Shown: in pieces, positions 31,990 through 40,249 of the stretch
Layout of the letters: every line of letters begins with the position of its first letter
Position numbering within the stretch: the first letter of the stretch is position 1
Source: Bacteroidota bacterium
Lineage (GTDB): Bacteria; Bacteroidota; Bacteroidia; Flavobacteriales_D; Sanyastnellaceae
Assembly: GCA_002746975.1 (NCBI GenBank)
Contig: NVXE01000006.1
Location: forward strand, 121,110 to 185,109
Length of the DNA: 64,000 bases
Reading direction: 5' to 3'
The notes under the pieces: generated by a model
Databases searched by the model: none
The model's input: the letters and a program-made list of their open reading frames with translations, nothing else
Told to the model about the DNA's origin: nothing
Program-made: the position numbers and the translations under genes

Positions 31990-32630
31990 TCGTCCACTTC
32001 AAGTGAAGCCGGCAGAATCCATTCAACTGGCCCCTTCTTCTCTTCTTCTTTAACCTCCTCCTTAACTTCGTCTTGAGCTCCGTCTTGAACAGTGTATTCT
32101 TTTTCTAGGATAACAGGTGAGGTTTGATCATTATCACCTTTAACCACAATTACCTCAACCGCTTCCGCTTCTTCAATAACCTCTAAATTTTTATCTAAAA
32201 CTTCAAAACCAGGATCTTCAACTAAACCTTCAACTAGCTCATCTGTATTTGATTCTGGAATCACATCTGTAGTAGACACTTTAGCAACTTCTTCGACAGG
32301 AATAATAACCACTGGAGCTTCAATCTCATCTATGATGATTTCTGGTGTAGCCCTCACAACTTCCTCAATAGTCACCTCATTCGTTAAATCATTCGTGACC
32401 ACATCATCACTCAACGGAGCTAGATACCAAGCAAACCCCACTATTACAATCGATGCACCTAGTACTGCCTTAGAAGTATACGAAACCGATTTTACACCTA
32501 AAGACTTTGATGCTGATAATGCGTCTAATTGATTAAATACAGAATCTTTGACTCCAGAAGGGGGAGTTGCTTCATGTCCTTCGTAAAGACCCTGAATGTA
32601 GCTTGTGAATGTATCGTGCTCTGGTTTCAT
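31986..32630 (-). CDS. Anti-sigma factor-like membrane protein
   Basis: This is a 214-aa single-pass inner-membrane protein. The cytoplasmic N-domain (1-48) reads HDTFTSYIQGLYEGHEATPPSGVKDSVFNQL and has no ZAS zinc motif. The membrane helix is at about 52-70 (AVLGASIVIVGFAWYLAP). The periplasmic region of about 140 residues is very acidic and Val/Ile/Glu-rich (EEVVRATPEIIIDEIEAPVVIIPVEEVAKV, EEVKEEEKKGPVEW), likely disordered. Its position directly after an ECF sigma gene (start overlaps the sigma stop by 4 nt) is the main evidence for an anti-sigma role. The sequence is low in complexity, so homology is weak. Confidence 0.65.
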   Translation of the reverse strand: MKPEHDTFTSYIQGLYEGHEATPPSGVKDSVFNQLDALSASKSLGVKSVSYTSKAVLGASIVIVGFAWYLAPLSDDVVTNDLTNEVTIEEVVRATPEIIIDEIEAPVVIIPVEEVAKVSTTDVIPESNTDELVEGLVEDPGFEVLDKNLEVIEEAEAVEVIVVKGDNDQTSPVILEKEYTVQDGAQDEVKEEVKEEEKKGPVEWILPASLEVDE

Positions 32631-33190
32631 TTTCTAGGTTTTGCTACTTGCTCCATTTTACACAGAACGCTTTGAAGATATTTCTTCGCACGACTGAGCT
32701 GGCTTTTAGAAGTACTTACTTCAATTTCAAGCATTTTTGATATTTCCTTGTGTTTATATCCGTCTATGACATAAAGTTTAAATACTAGACCATACCCCTC
32801 AGGCATTTGAGAAATTGCTTTCTCAAGTTCTTCGAGAGTAAAATCACATTCTTTAGACGCTTCTATGTCTGCAGGGGTTGCAAGGACATCTTCAATATCA
32901 GCTTGATTAGCATGTTTTTTATTCCTCCTATACAAGGTAATAGCAGTATTTACTACTATTCGACGCATCCACCCTTCAAAAGAATTATTTTGAGAAAAGC
33001 TGTTTAAATTGCTAAAAATCTTTACCCAAGCAGTCTGAACTACGTCTTCTGCGTCAATTTTCGTATTAGTGTATCGCAAAGCCACGGAAAAAAGAAGCCC
33101 TGAAAACCTTCCATATAAATCGAATTGTGCTCGTCGGTTCCCCTCCTTACTTTTTTCTATTAAGTCTAATATTTCTGGCTCTACACTCAT
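32627..33190 (-). CDS. ECF-type RNA polymerase sigma factor
   Basis: This 187-aa sigma-70 family protein of the extracytoplasmic function group has region 2 at about 10-85 (QFDLYGRFSGLLFSVALRYTNTKIDAEDVVQTAWVKIFSNLNSF, SFEGWMRRIVVNTAITLYRR) and region 4 at about 120-175 (LEELEKAISQMPEGYGLVFKLYVIDGYKHKEISKMLEIEVSTSKSQLSRAKKYLQ). It lies 13 nt after an amidohydrolase gene and is followed by an overlapping anti-sigma-like gene. Activity is probably controlled by that membrane protein, with targets including the downstream outer-membrane and T9SS genes. The activating stress is unknown. Confidence 0.93.
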   Translation of the reverse strand: MSVEPEILDLIEKSKEGNRRAQFDLYGRFSGLLFSVALRYTNTKIDAEDVVQTAWVKIFSNLNSFSQNNSFEGWMRRIVVNTAITLYRRNKKHANQADIEDVLATPADIEASKECDFTLEELEKAISQMPEGYGLVFKLYVIDGYKHKEISKMLEIEVSTSKSQLSRAKKYLQSVLCKMEQVAKPRK

Positions 33191-33202
33191 TAGAAATTCA
33201 CT

Positions 33203-34213
33203 CTATTTGAATTTAATTAATTCCAAATCTAACCAACTCAAGGCAGAACCATGGAAAAGATGTTCTAATTCTTCATTCGTCAAGTTCATTTTCTCCATAT
33301 ACTCTCCAAATTTAAGGTCGCCAAGGGGAAAAGGATAGTCAGACCCCATGCATACCCTATTTGATCCTTGCATTTCAAGAACGTATTTTAAAAGTCTATC
33401 ATCATGTGTAATACTATCAACCCAAAACCTCTTTGTGTACTCTCTGGGGTTCACATTATTATCTACCGCAACTAAATCCGGACGGCAATTAAATCCGTGC
33501 TCTATTCTACCCAAAGTAGCTAAAAAAGCTCCACTTGCATGGGAAAAAAGAACTCTCAAATTGGGGAGCTTTTCAAAAACACCCCCGAAAATCATAGAGC
33601 AAGCGGCTCTAGACATTTCCGCTGGCATACCAACAAGCCACGGGAGCCAATACTTCTCCATTTGGTCTTTACCCATCATATCCCAAGGGTGAACTAAAAT
33701 AGCCATCCCTAAACGAGAGCAAGCCTCGAAGAAGGGGAATAAATGAGGCTCATTTAAGTTCAAACCATTAATATTTGAGCCTATCTGAACGCCCACATGC
33801 CCTATCGCTTTCGCGCGTTCAAGCTCTTGAATAGCGAGATCTACATCTTGAAGTGGAACCGTGCAAAGACCCACATATTTCTTAGGAAATCTAGATACCA
33901 AATCCGCAATATGATCATTTAAGAACATTCCTAATTCGAGAGCATCCTTCGCTTTCGCGTTATAAGAGAACATTACTGGAATAGTACAAACTACTTGAAC
34001 GCTGACTCCAGAATTATCATATTCTGCCATCCTCTCATCTTCGTCCCAGCAATTAGAAGCTATCTCCCTAAAGAAAGTATCTCCTTGCATCATACGAGCG
34101 AATCCCTCTCTATTGCTATCCTCTAGATGAATGAAATTTCCGTAGCCAAATTTCTCTGTCCAACGAGGCATATGCCTAGGGATAATATGGGTGTGGACGT
34201 CTATTTTGAGCAT
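33203..34213 (-). CDS. Amidohydrolase family, 2-amino-3-carboxymuconate-6-semialdehyde decarboxylase-like
   Basis: ACMSD-like enzymes decarboxylate a kynurenine-pathway intermediate, diverting it from NAD synthesis. The protein is 336 aa, the same size as human ACMSD. The metal ligands fall at matching places: His7 and His9 in VHTHI, His175 in LVHPW, His225 in FSHASG and Asp292 in GSDYPFPLG. WDEDERMAEYDNSGV at about 56-70 is the family N-terminal helix. No other kynurenine-pathway genes are in the window. It precedes the ECF sigma gene by 13 nt and is probably in the same transcript, an unusual partner for a stress regulator. A related decarboxylase with a different substrate is possible. Confidence 0.82.
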   Translation of the reverse strand: MLKIDVHTHIIPRHMPRWTEKFGYGNFIHLEDSNREGFARMMQGDTFFREIASNCWDEDERMAEYDNSGVSVQVVCTIPVMFSYNAKAKDALELGMFLNDHIADLVSRFPKKYVGLCTVPLQDVDLAIQELERAKAIGHVGVQIGSNINGLNLNEPHLFPFFEACSRLGMAILVHPWDMMGKDQMEKYWLPWLVGMPAEMSRAACSMIFGGVFEKLPNLRVLFSHASGAFLATLGRIEHGFNCRPDLVAVDNNVNPREYTKRFWVDSITHDDRLLKYVLEMQGSNRVCMGSDYPFPLGDLKFGEYMEKMNLTNEELEHLFHGSALSWLDLELIKFK

Positions 34214-34265
34214 GTATAGGCTGTGATTTCGCTATAAATATACAAGCAAGAAATTTATGTGATAA

Positions 34266-35915
34266 CTAATCTTTTAATTGTTTTTTCACGTATCGAAGTT
34301 CAAGCCTGTTAACAGGGCTCACAACCCAGCCGTCTATAGAGTTTCGGACGAAATGAGTCACCTGATCGTGAAAAAGAGGAATTACTGGGGTTTCCGCGTA
34401 AATGATACTATCCATTTTATTATAAAGAAACTTTCTATCTTCTAAAGAAGGCTCGCTCATAGCAGATTCATAAAGCTCTTCGTAATATTCGTTTTGGAAA
34501 TGGGTGTAATTAGGTCCTCCAGGGGCGAAATTTCTTTTGAGAAAAAGACCTAAAAAGTTCTCCGCATCAGCGTAATCAGCAAGCCAAGATTTTTTAAACA
34601 TTTCTGACTTCGAAGTTGACACCTTCTCTCTATGTACAGAAGGTGGGGAGACATCTATTTGGATTGTTAGACCTAGTTGTTCCCACCCATGTTGAATGGC
34701 GGCACAAATATCGACATAGTCGGATGTGGTGCTCAATTCTAGCTCGGGAAAGCCCTCGCCATTTGGGTAACCAGCCTCTTTTAGTAGCTGTTTTGCCTTT
34801 TCTACATCGAATACAGGTGTTGAGTATTCTGAGGACCCCGGCATTGAAGGGGGTACAAATTTATCAGACGGAAGAACAGAACTCCTCCTAAGATTTCTAG
34901 CTATCCCTTCCCTATCAATTGAAATGCTCAGAGCTTTTCTAATGTTTCGATTTTGAAGTACTCCTGAAACATCTGTACTAGTATTTAATTCCAAACCTCC
35001 ATCTACTAAGAGTCCTATATAATCCGTCTTTAGAAATGGTACGCGTTCGAGAGTAATAGACTCAGAGTGTTTATCCGATAGCCCTCCATCAACATCCATT
35101 AAATCCTCCATATAAGCAGGGTGAAGACCGCTTATGAAATCATAACGCCCTTGTATTAAACCCAAATATTCGGACCCCATATCAGGTACAAAATCTATGT
35201 GAACTGCATCTAAATACGGCAACGACTTACCTTCGCTGTCCCTTTCCCAATAAACTTCGTTTTTATGTAGGACAAGTGCCACATCTTCTACCCACCAAGC
35301 TAGTTTAAAAGGACCTGTACCAGCAGGGTTTGATCTGAAATCTGCACCGTGATATTCTACAGATTCACTAGCAACAACAGAAGCGTATGGTGTTGTTAAA
35401 AGACCTAGAAATGGTGGGAAATCGTATTTCATATTTATCCTTAAAGTACTATCATTCAAAGCTATGATACCGTTTTCAGCTACAGATTCTAAAATCCAGC
35501 CACCAGGCGATGCAACATCAGGATTACGTAGCCGCTCAAGGCTGTACACAAAGTCTTGAGCTTTAACTTCACGACCATGCTCCAGTCCAGGAACGTCTTT
35601 TTGAGGAGTAAACATAACACCACTTCTCAGATGAAATATCACTCCGCTTTCATCCCAATTCCAAGAATGAGCTAAGGCGGGAGCTATTTCTAGGTTTGGT
35701 TTAAGTTCAACTAATCCATCATAAAGAGCATCAGCAACCCACATAAGTTCCAAACTTCTAGCATGAGCAGGGTCAAGAGTAGTTATTCCAGCACTTTCAT
35801 TGTAGCGAAACACCCTAGGGTCATCCACGAAAGAGCTTTCATTGCAACTCAACATGAGAAAGCAAGTCGCAAAAAAAGCACTTATTAGTAAAATATTAAT
35901 ATTTTGCATTTTCAT
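34266..35915 (-). CDS. Peptide/oligopeptide-binding lipoprotein (SBP family 5)
   Basis: This is the extracytoplasmic substrate-binding lipoprotein of an ABC importer for peptides or nickel, 549 aa. The lipobox FLMLSC puts the lipid-bearing Cys at residue 24. The SBP_bac_5 fold is seen in AGITTLDPAHARSLELMWVADALYDGLVELKP, WNWDESGVIFHLRSGVMFT, DFVYSLERLRNPD, SIDREGIARNL and SWLADYADAENFLGLFL. The permease and ATPase genes of such importers are not adjacent, so it may work with an importer encoded elsewhere. The divergent gene is a TonB-dependent receptor, which could supply peptides to the periplasm; that link is inference. Confidence 0.9.
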   Translation of the reverse strand: MKMQNINILLISAFFATCFLMLSCNESSFVDDPRVFRYNESAGITTLDPAHARSLELMWVADALYDGLVELKPNLEIAPALAHSWNWDESGVIFHLRSGVMFTPQKDVPGLEHGREVKAQDFVYSLERLRNPDVASPGGWILESVAENGIIALNDSTLRINMKYDFPPFLGLLTTPYASVVASESVEYHGADFRSNPAGTGPFKLAWWVEDVALVLHKNEVYWERDSEGKSLPYLDAVHIDFVPDMGSEYLGLIQGRYDFISGLHPAYMEDLMDVDGGLSDKHSESITLERVPFLKTDYIGLLVDGGLELNTSTDVSGVLQNRNIRKALSISIDREGIARNLRRSSVLPSDKFVPPSMPGSSEYSTPVFDVEKAKQLLKEAGYPNGEGFPELELSTTSDYVDICAAIQHGWEQLGLTIQIDVSPPSVHREKVSTSKSEMFKKSWLADYADAENFLGLFLKRNFAPGGPNYTHFQNEYYEELYESAMSEPSLEDRKFLYNKMDSIIYAETPVIPLFHDQVTHFVRNSIDGWVVSPVNRLELRYVKKQLKD

Positions 35916-35941
35916 AAAGCTGTCCGCAAGTTACGTGAGTG

Positions 35942-35949
35942 TACCTTTG
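35942..35949 (+). promoter_or_regulatory. -7 box for the TonB-dependent receptor gene
   Basis: TACCTTTG, a perfect box, is followed by 8 nt and ATG 35958. It lies inside a longer open frame (from 35904) and so supports the shorter start at the signal peptide. Confidence 0.5.
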
Positions 35950-35957
35950 CTGAAGCA

Positions 35958-38306
35958 ATGACTAAACATCTCTCCTCTATCATTTTTTCCATCTTCTTTT
36001 CCGGGGTTACTTTTGCCCAAACCACTATTTCCGGCCGAGTAAGAAATGCTGTTTCTGGGGAGTATATTATGGGAGCAAATGTAGTTATCGAAGGAGAACT
36101 AAGAGGTGTTTCCACTAATGTTTATGGCTTCTACAGCTTATCAACTCCCGGAAATGATTTTACACTAACTATTTCATTTATAGGATACAAGCAACAATCA
36201 GTTAAACTAAACTCGCAAGAATCTATAGAGCTAAATTTCGATTTAGAACCTACAACTATTAACATAGGTGCTGGAGCTGAGGTTATAGGCACTCGTACAC
36301 AGAATGTTCAGAGTACAGACCTAGGTCGCACTGAAATAAGTGTAGAAACTATAAAAGGAATTCCAGCATTATTTGGAGAAGTTGATGTTCTTAAAGCTAT
36401 TCAGCTTCTACCGGGAATACAAAGTTCGGGGGAAGGCAATTCAGGGTTTTATGTCAGAGGTGGAGGCCCAGATCAAAACCTAATTTTGCTCGATAACGCC
36501 GCTGTATATAACGCCTCTCATTTGTTTGGGTTTTTCAGCGTTTTTAATGCTGACGCAATAAGCAACGTCGATGTTCACAAGGGGGCGATGCCTGCAAGAT
36601 ATGGAGGTCGTATTTCTTCAGTGCTGGATATTCATTTAAGAGAAGGGAATAGACGTAAATACAAGCTAAATGGCGGAATCGGGCTTATCAGTTCACGACT
36701 TACAGTTGAAGGCCCTATAGTAGAAGATCGCTCGAGCTTTATTATTTCTGGACGCAGAACCTACATCGACATCTTAACACGACCCTTTGTTGAAAATACG
36801 ACAGCAGCAGGATCGGGATATTATTTCTATGACCTCAACGCTAAGATGAATCATAGGTTTAGTAATAAAGACCAAATATTCTTAAGCGGATATCTAGGTA
36901 AAGATGTCTTTAGTTTTAAAAGTACAGATGCCGGCTTCGAAGCTTCAATTCCTTGGGGAAATGCTATAGCTTCACTGAGATGGAATCACTTGTTTAACGA
37001 CAAATTATTCCTCAACATGAATGCTAATTACAGCAATTACGACTTTGCTTTTGAAGGTATTCAAGATGATTTCGGATTTGGGTTTACAAGTGGGATTCAG
37101 GACTTGAGTTATAAGGCTTCTATGAGCTATTACCCATCTCCCTTACACAAGATTAAGACAGGAGTAGATTATGTTTTTCATACATTTATTCCGACTAACT
37201 TTTATTTCAAAAGCGGAGAGGAGGAATTAACCCTTGGTGAATCTAGCGTAACATATAGCCACGAAACAGCTATGTATTTTGAGGACATATTCGACATCAA
37301 TGAGCTTATACGAATTTCTGCAGGGATACGGTATAGTGACTTCAGACATGTAGGCCCTTTTACTAGAGATTCATTAGTTTACGATAAAGGAGAACTCGTT
37401 AAAAGATATGGTGGGTGGGAACCTAGGCTAAGTATGAGATTTACAACAAGCCCTAGATCAAGTGTTAAGTTTGGTTTTAGTGAAAACTATCAATATGTAC
37501 ACTTAGCCTCTCTTTCAGCTTCAACTGCCCCTACAGATGTGTGGATACCCAGTAGTGACCTTGTAAAACCTCAATGGGGCAGGCAGTGGAATGGTGGGTA
37601 CTTTATGGACTTAGGTTCTGAAAGAAATTGGGAGGCTTCTATTGAAGGTTATTACAAAGACCTTAAGAATTTAGTTGAATATGCTGAGAACACTCTTCCT
37701 ACTGACAACATTGGAACTAACACAGATAACAATTTAGTATTCGGAGATGGATGGTCTTATGGAGTAGAGTTTTTTTTGAAGAAGCGTAGAGGGCCATTAA
37801 ATGGATGGGTGGGATATACTTGGAGTAAAACGGAACGCCTTTTTGATGATCTTAATAACGGTGAAATTTTTCCTGCCAAATTTGATAGACGTCACGATTT
37901 AAGTGTTGTTCTTGACTATACTCTAAATGAAAAATGGAGATTAGCAGGAGTTTTCGTCTATGCTACTGGTAATTCTATAAGTTTACCTATTCAAAGATAT
38001 ATGTTAGAGGGACGAATAACTGATCTTTACGGATCCAGAAATGGTTATAGAATGGCTAATTATCACAGAGCTGATATTAGTGCGACACTAACACCTGATA
38101 GAAGTAAAAAGAGAGAAAAACGTAAAAGAAATTTGTCTGAAAACTCTTGGGTTTTTAGCATTTACAACCTCTACAACAGAGCTAATCCTTATTTTCTGTT
38201 TTTTGATACTGGAGGGTCTCTTGCAGATGGATCTCTTGAAGTAAATGCGAAACAGGTTTCTCTTTTTCCTATCCTTCCTTCATTTACTTGGAATTTTAAG
38301 TTTTGA
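35958..38306 (+). CDS. TonB-dependent receptor with carboxypeptidase-like N-domain
   Basis: This outer-membrane active transporter is 782 aa from ATG 35958. A signal peptide ends near GVTFAQ. A carboxypeptidase-regulatory-like domain follows (TISGRVRNAVSGEYIMGANVVIEG, about 22-105). The plug domain is at about 125-235 (GEVDVLKAIQLLPGIQSSGEGNSGFYVRGGGPDQNLILLDNAAVYNASHLFGFFSVFN in outline), then a 22-strand barrel ending in PSFTWNFKF with the terminal Phe. It lacks a SusD partner, so it is not a standard glycan uptake pair. An ABC exporter follows after 11 nt, suggesting co-transcription. Substrate unknown. The start is fixed by the signal peptide and the -7 box. Confidence 0.93.
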   Translation: MTKHLSSIIFSIFFSGVTFAQTTISGRVRNAVSGEYIMGANVVIEGELRGVSTNVYGFYSLSTPGNDFTLTISFIGYKQQSVKLNSQESIELNFDLEPTTINIGAGAEVIGTRTQNVQSTDLGRTEISVETIKGIPALFGEVDVLKAIQLLPGIQSSGEGNSGFYVRGGGPDQNLILLDNAAVYNASHLFGFFSVFNADAISNVDVHKGAMPARYGGRISSVLDIHLREGNRRKYKLNGGIGLISSRLTVEGPIVEDRSSFIISGRRTYIDILTRPFVENTTAAGSGYYFYDLNAKMNHRFSNKDQIFLSGYLGKDVFSFKSTDAGFEASIPWGNAIASLRWNHLFNDKLFLNMNANYSNYDFAFEGIQDDFGFGFTSGIQDLSYKASMSYYPSPLHKIKTGVDYVFHTFIPTNFYFKSGEEELTLGESSVTYSHETAMYFEDIFDINELIRISAGIRYSDFRHVGPFTRDSLVYDKGELVKRYGGWEPRLSMRFTTSPRSSVKFGFSENYQYVHLASLSASTAPTDVWIPSSDLVKPQWGRQWNGGYFMDLGSERNWEASIEGYYKDLKNLVEYAENTLPTDNIGTNTDNNLVFGDGWSYGVEFFLKKRRGPLNGWVGYTWSKTERLFDDLNNGEIFPAKFDRRHDLSVVLDYTLNEKWRLAGVFVYATGNSISLPIQRYMLEGRITDLYGSRNGYRMANYHRADISATLTPDRSKKREKRKRNLSENSWVFSIYNLYNRANPYFLFFDTGGSLADGSLEVNAKQVSLFPILPSFTWNFKF

Positions 38307-38317
38307 TATTAACATAG

Positions 38318-40249
38318 ATGAAGTCTCTTAGAACCCTTAATCCTCTTTTCTGGAAATACAGAAAGCGTCTCTTTATAGGGATAGTGTTCATTCTTTTCAC
38401 AAATGCTTTAGCTGTATTTGCACCTGCGCTCGTCGGTGAAGGAATAAACGTTTTAAGAGAATCATCTCAAGATTACTTAGCTCCAGTAGCAGAGGCGACA
38501 AGTGACTCGGAAATTACAAAAATTATTTCATCTAACGATGGAATTAAATTACCTCACATATTAGCGACAATAGCTGAATATACGGGGATGGGGAATCTAT
38601 GGAATGGAGAAGTAAAGTCTATTAATGACGTACATAAACTCGTTATAACTATCGCGATTTTTCAAGCATTACTGTATCTGCTTACGTTTTTAATTAAAGG
38701 CGTTTTCCTTTATTTCACACGCCAAACCATCATAGTCAATTCAAGATTAATGGAGTTCGATTTGAAAGAAAAGGTCTATGCTCATTACCAAAATCTAGAT
38801 TCATCGTTTTATAAATCTCATGACACCGGGGATCTTATGAATCGAATAAGTGAGGATGTAAGCAAGGTCAGAATGTATTTGGGCCCAGCCGTTTTATATT
38901 CTCTAAATCTCGCCGCTTTAATAATTATGGTTGTAGGAGTAATGATTTCAATAGATGTGAAATTAACTCTTTATGCCCTACTCCCCTTACCATTAATGTC
39001 TGTAGGCATTTATTTTATCTCTTCTAAGATTAACCAGCTTAGCGATGCTGTCGCTAGTACTCAAAGTGACCTAACTTCTTTCGCTCAACAACATATTTCA
39101 GGAATACGAGTTTTACAATCTTATGCTCGTGAGGCCAAGTCTGCCGACCGATTTGAGTCTGAATCCGACGAATATAAAAAGCATGTTCTGAACCTAGTGA
39201 AAGTTGAGTCGCTATTTATGCCTATCATCATTTTACTCGTAGGACTTAGCACCGTACTCACCGTTTATATAGGTGGTGTTCAGGTAATAGAGGGGAATCT
39301 TGAGCTAGGTCACATATTCCAATTTATATTCTACGTAAATCTACTTACTTGGCCTTTTGCTTCTGTCGGCTGGGTTACTTCTTTAGTCCAAAAAGCGGAG
39401 GCCTCTATGGCTCGAATATTAGACTTCCTAGAGACTGACACTGAAATAAAGTCTGGAACTGAGACCATAACATATCCGTCATTAGAATCAAGTTTGGTTT
39501 TTAGGGACGTTTCGTTTACTTATCCTGATACTGGAATAAATGTTCTAAAAAACATCAATTTCGAGTTAAAGAAAGGCATGACTGTCGCAATTACTGGAAG
39601 AACGGGAAGCGGAAAGTCGACTATAGTTCAACTCGCCATCAGAATGATAGATCCAAGCTCTGGAAGTATTGAATATCGTGGAAAAGATCTTCAGAGTCTT
39701 GACTTGGGTAAATATCGTGAGAGAACGGGATATGTTCCTCAGGACGTTTTTCTTTTCTCAGACACAATTAAGAACAATATCGGATTTGGTTTAGACACAA
39801 ATGACAATTCTGAAGAGTTATTTTCTAAAATTAAAGAAGCTGCTCACGATGCTGATGTAGGTGCTGATATTGAAGGATTTGAGAATAGCTACGACTCTGT
39901 TTTAGGAGAGAGAGGTGTGAATCTTAGTGGAGGCCAAAAGCAACGAATTAGTATAGCGAGAGCTCTAGTTCGACACCCCGAAATAATCATTCTTGATGAT
40001 TGTCTTTCCGCAGTAGATACTATCACGGAAAAAAACATAAAAAATAGACTTAAAAAGGGCGAAAGTGATAGAAGTGCTTTAATTGTAAGTCATCGAATAA
40101 GTACTATTAAAGATGCCGATTTAATTTTGGTACTAGAAGAAGGAGAAATTACTGAAAGAGGAACTCATGAAGAGTTACTGAATCGTAAGGGGGTATATTT
40201 CAATATGTTTGAAAAGCAGAAGCAAGATCCCGACGAAACTAATTACTGA
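38318..40249 (+). CDS. ABC transporter, fused permease-ATPase (type I exporter)
   Basis: This half-transporter of the MsbA/multidrug class is 643 aa. The membrane domain of six helices is at about 15-350 and contains an extended periplasmic loop of about 80 residues between helices 1 and 2 (VLRESSQDYLAPVAEATSD..). The nucleotide-binding domain has Walker A TGRTGSGKST near 427, a Q-loop YVPQDVFLFS, the signature LSGGQKQRISIARAL near 537 and Walker B IIILDDCLSAVD near 557. The catalytic Glu after Walker B is replaced by Asp (LDD), as in the degenerate ATP site of heterodimeric exporters such as BmrC/D. No partner gene is next to it. Function (lipid or drug export) is inferred. Confidence 0.93.
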   Translation: MKSLRTLNPLFWKYRKRLFIGIVFILFTNALAVFAPALVGEGINVLRESSQDYLAPVAEATSDSEITKIISSNDGIKLPHILATIAEYTGMGNLWNGEVKSINDVHKLVITIAIFQALLYLLTFLIKGVFLYFTRQTIIVNSRLMEFDLKEKVYAHYQNLDSSFYKSHDTGDLMNRISEDVSKVRMYLGPAVLYSLNLAALIIMVVGVMISIDVKLTLYALLPLPLMSVGIYFISSKINQLSDAVASTQSDLTSFAQQHISGIRVLQSYAREAKSADRFESESDEYKKHVLNLVKVESLFMPIIILLVGLSTVLTVYIGGVQVIEGNLELGHIFQFIFYVNLLTWPFASVGWVTSLVQKAEASMARILDFLETDTEIKSGTETITYPSLESSLVFRDVSFTYPDTGINVLKNINFELKKGMTVAITGRTGSGKSTIVQLAIRMIDPSSGSIEYRGKDLQSLDLGKYRERTGYVPQDVFLFSDTIKNNIGFGLDTNDNSEELFSKIKEAAHDADVGADIEGFENSYDSVLGERGVNLSGGQKQRISIARALVRHPEIIILDDCLSAVDTITEKNIKNRLKKGESDRSALIVSHRISTIKDADLILVLEEGEITERGTHEELLNRKGVYFNMFEKQKQDPDETNY

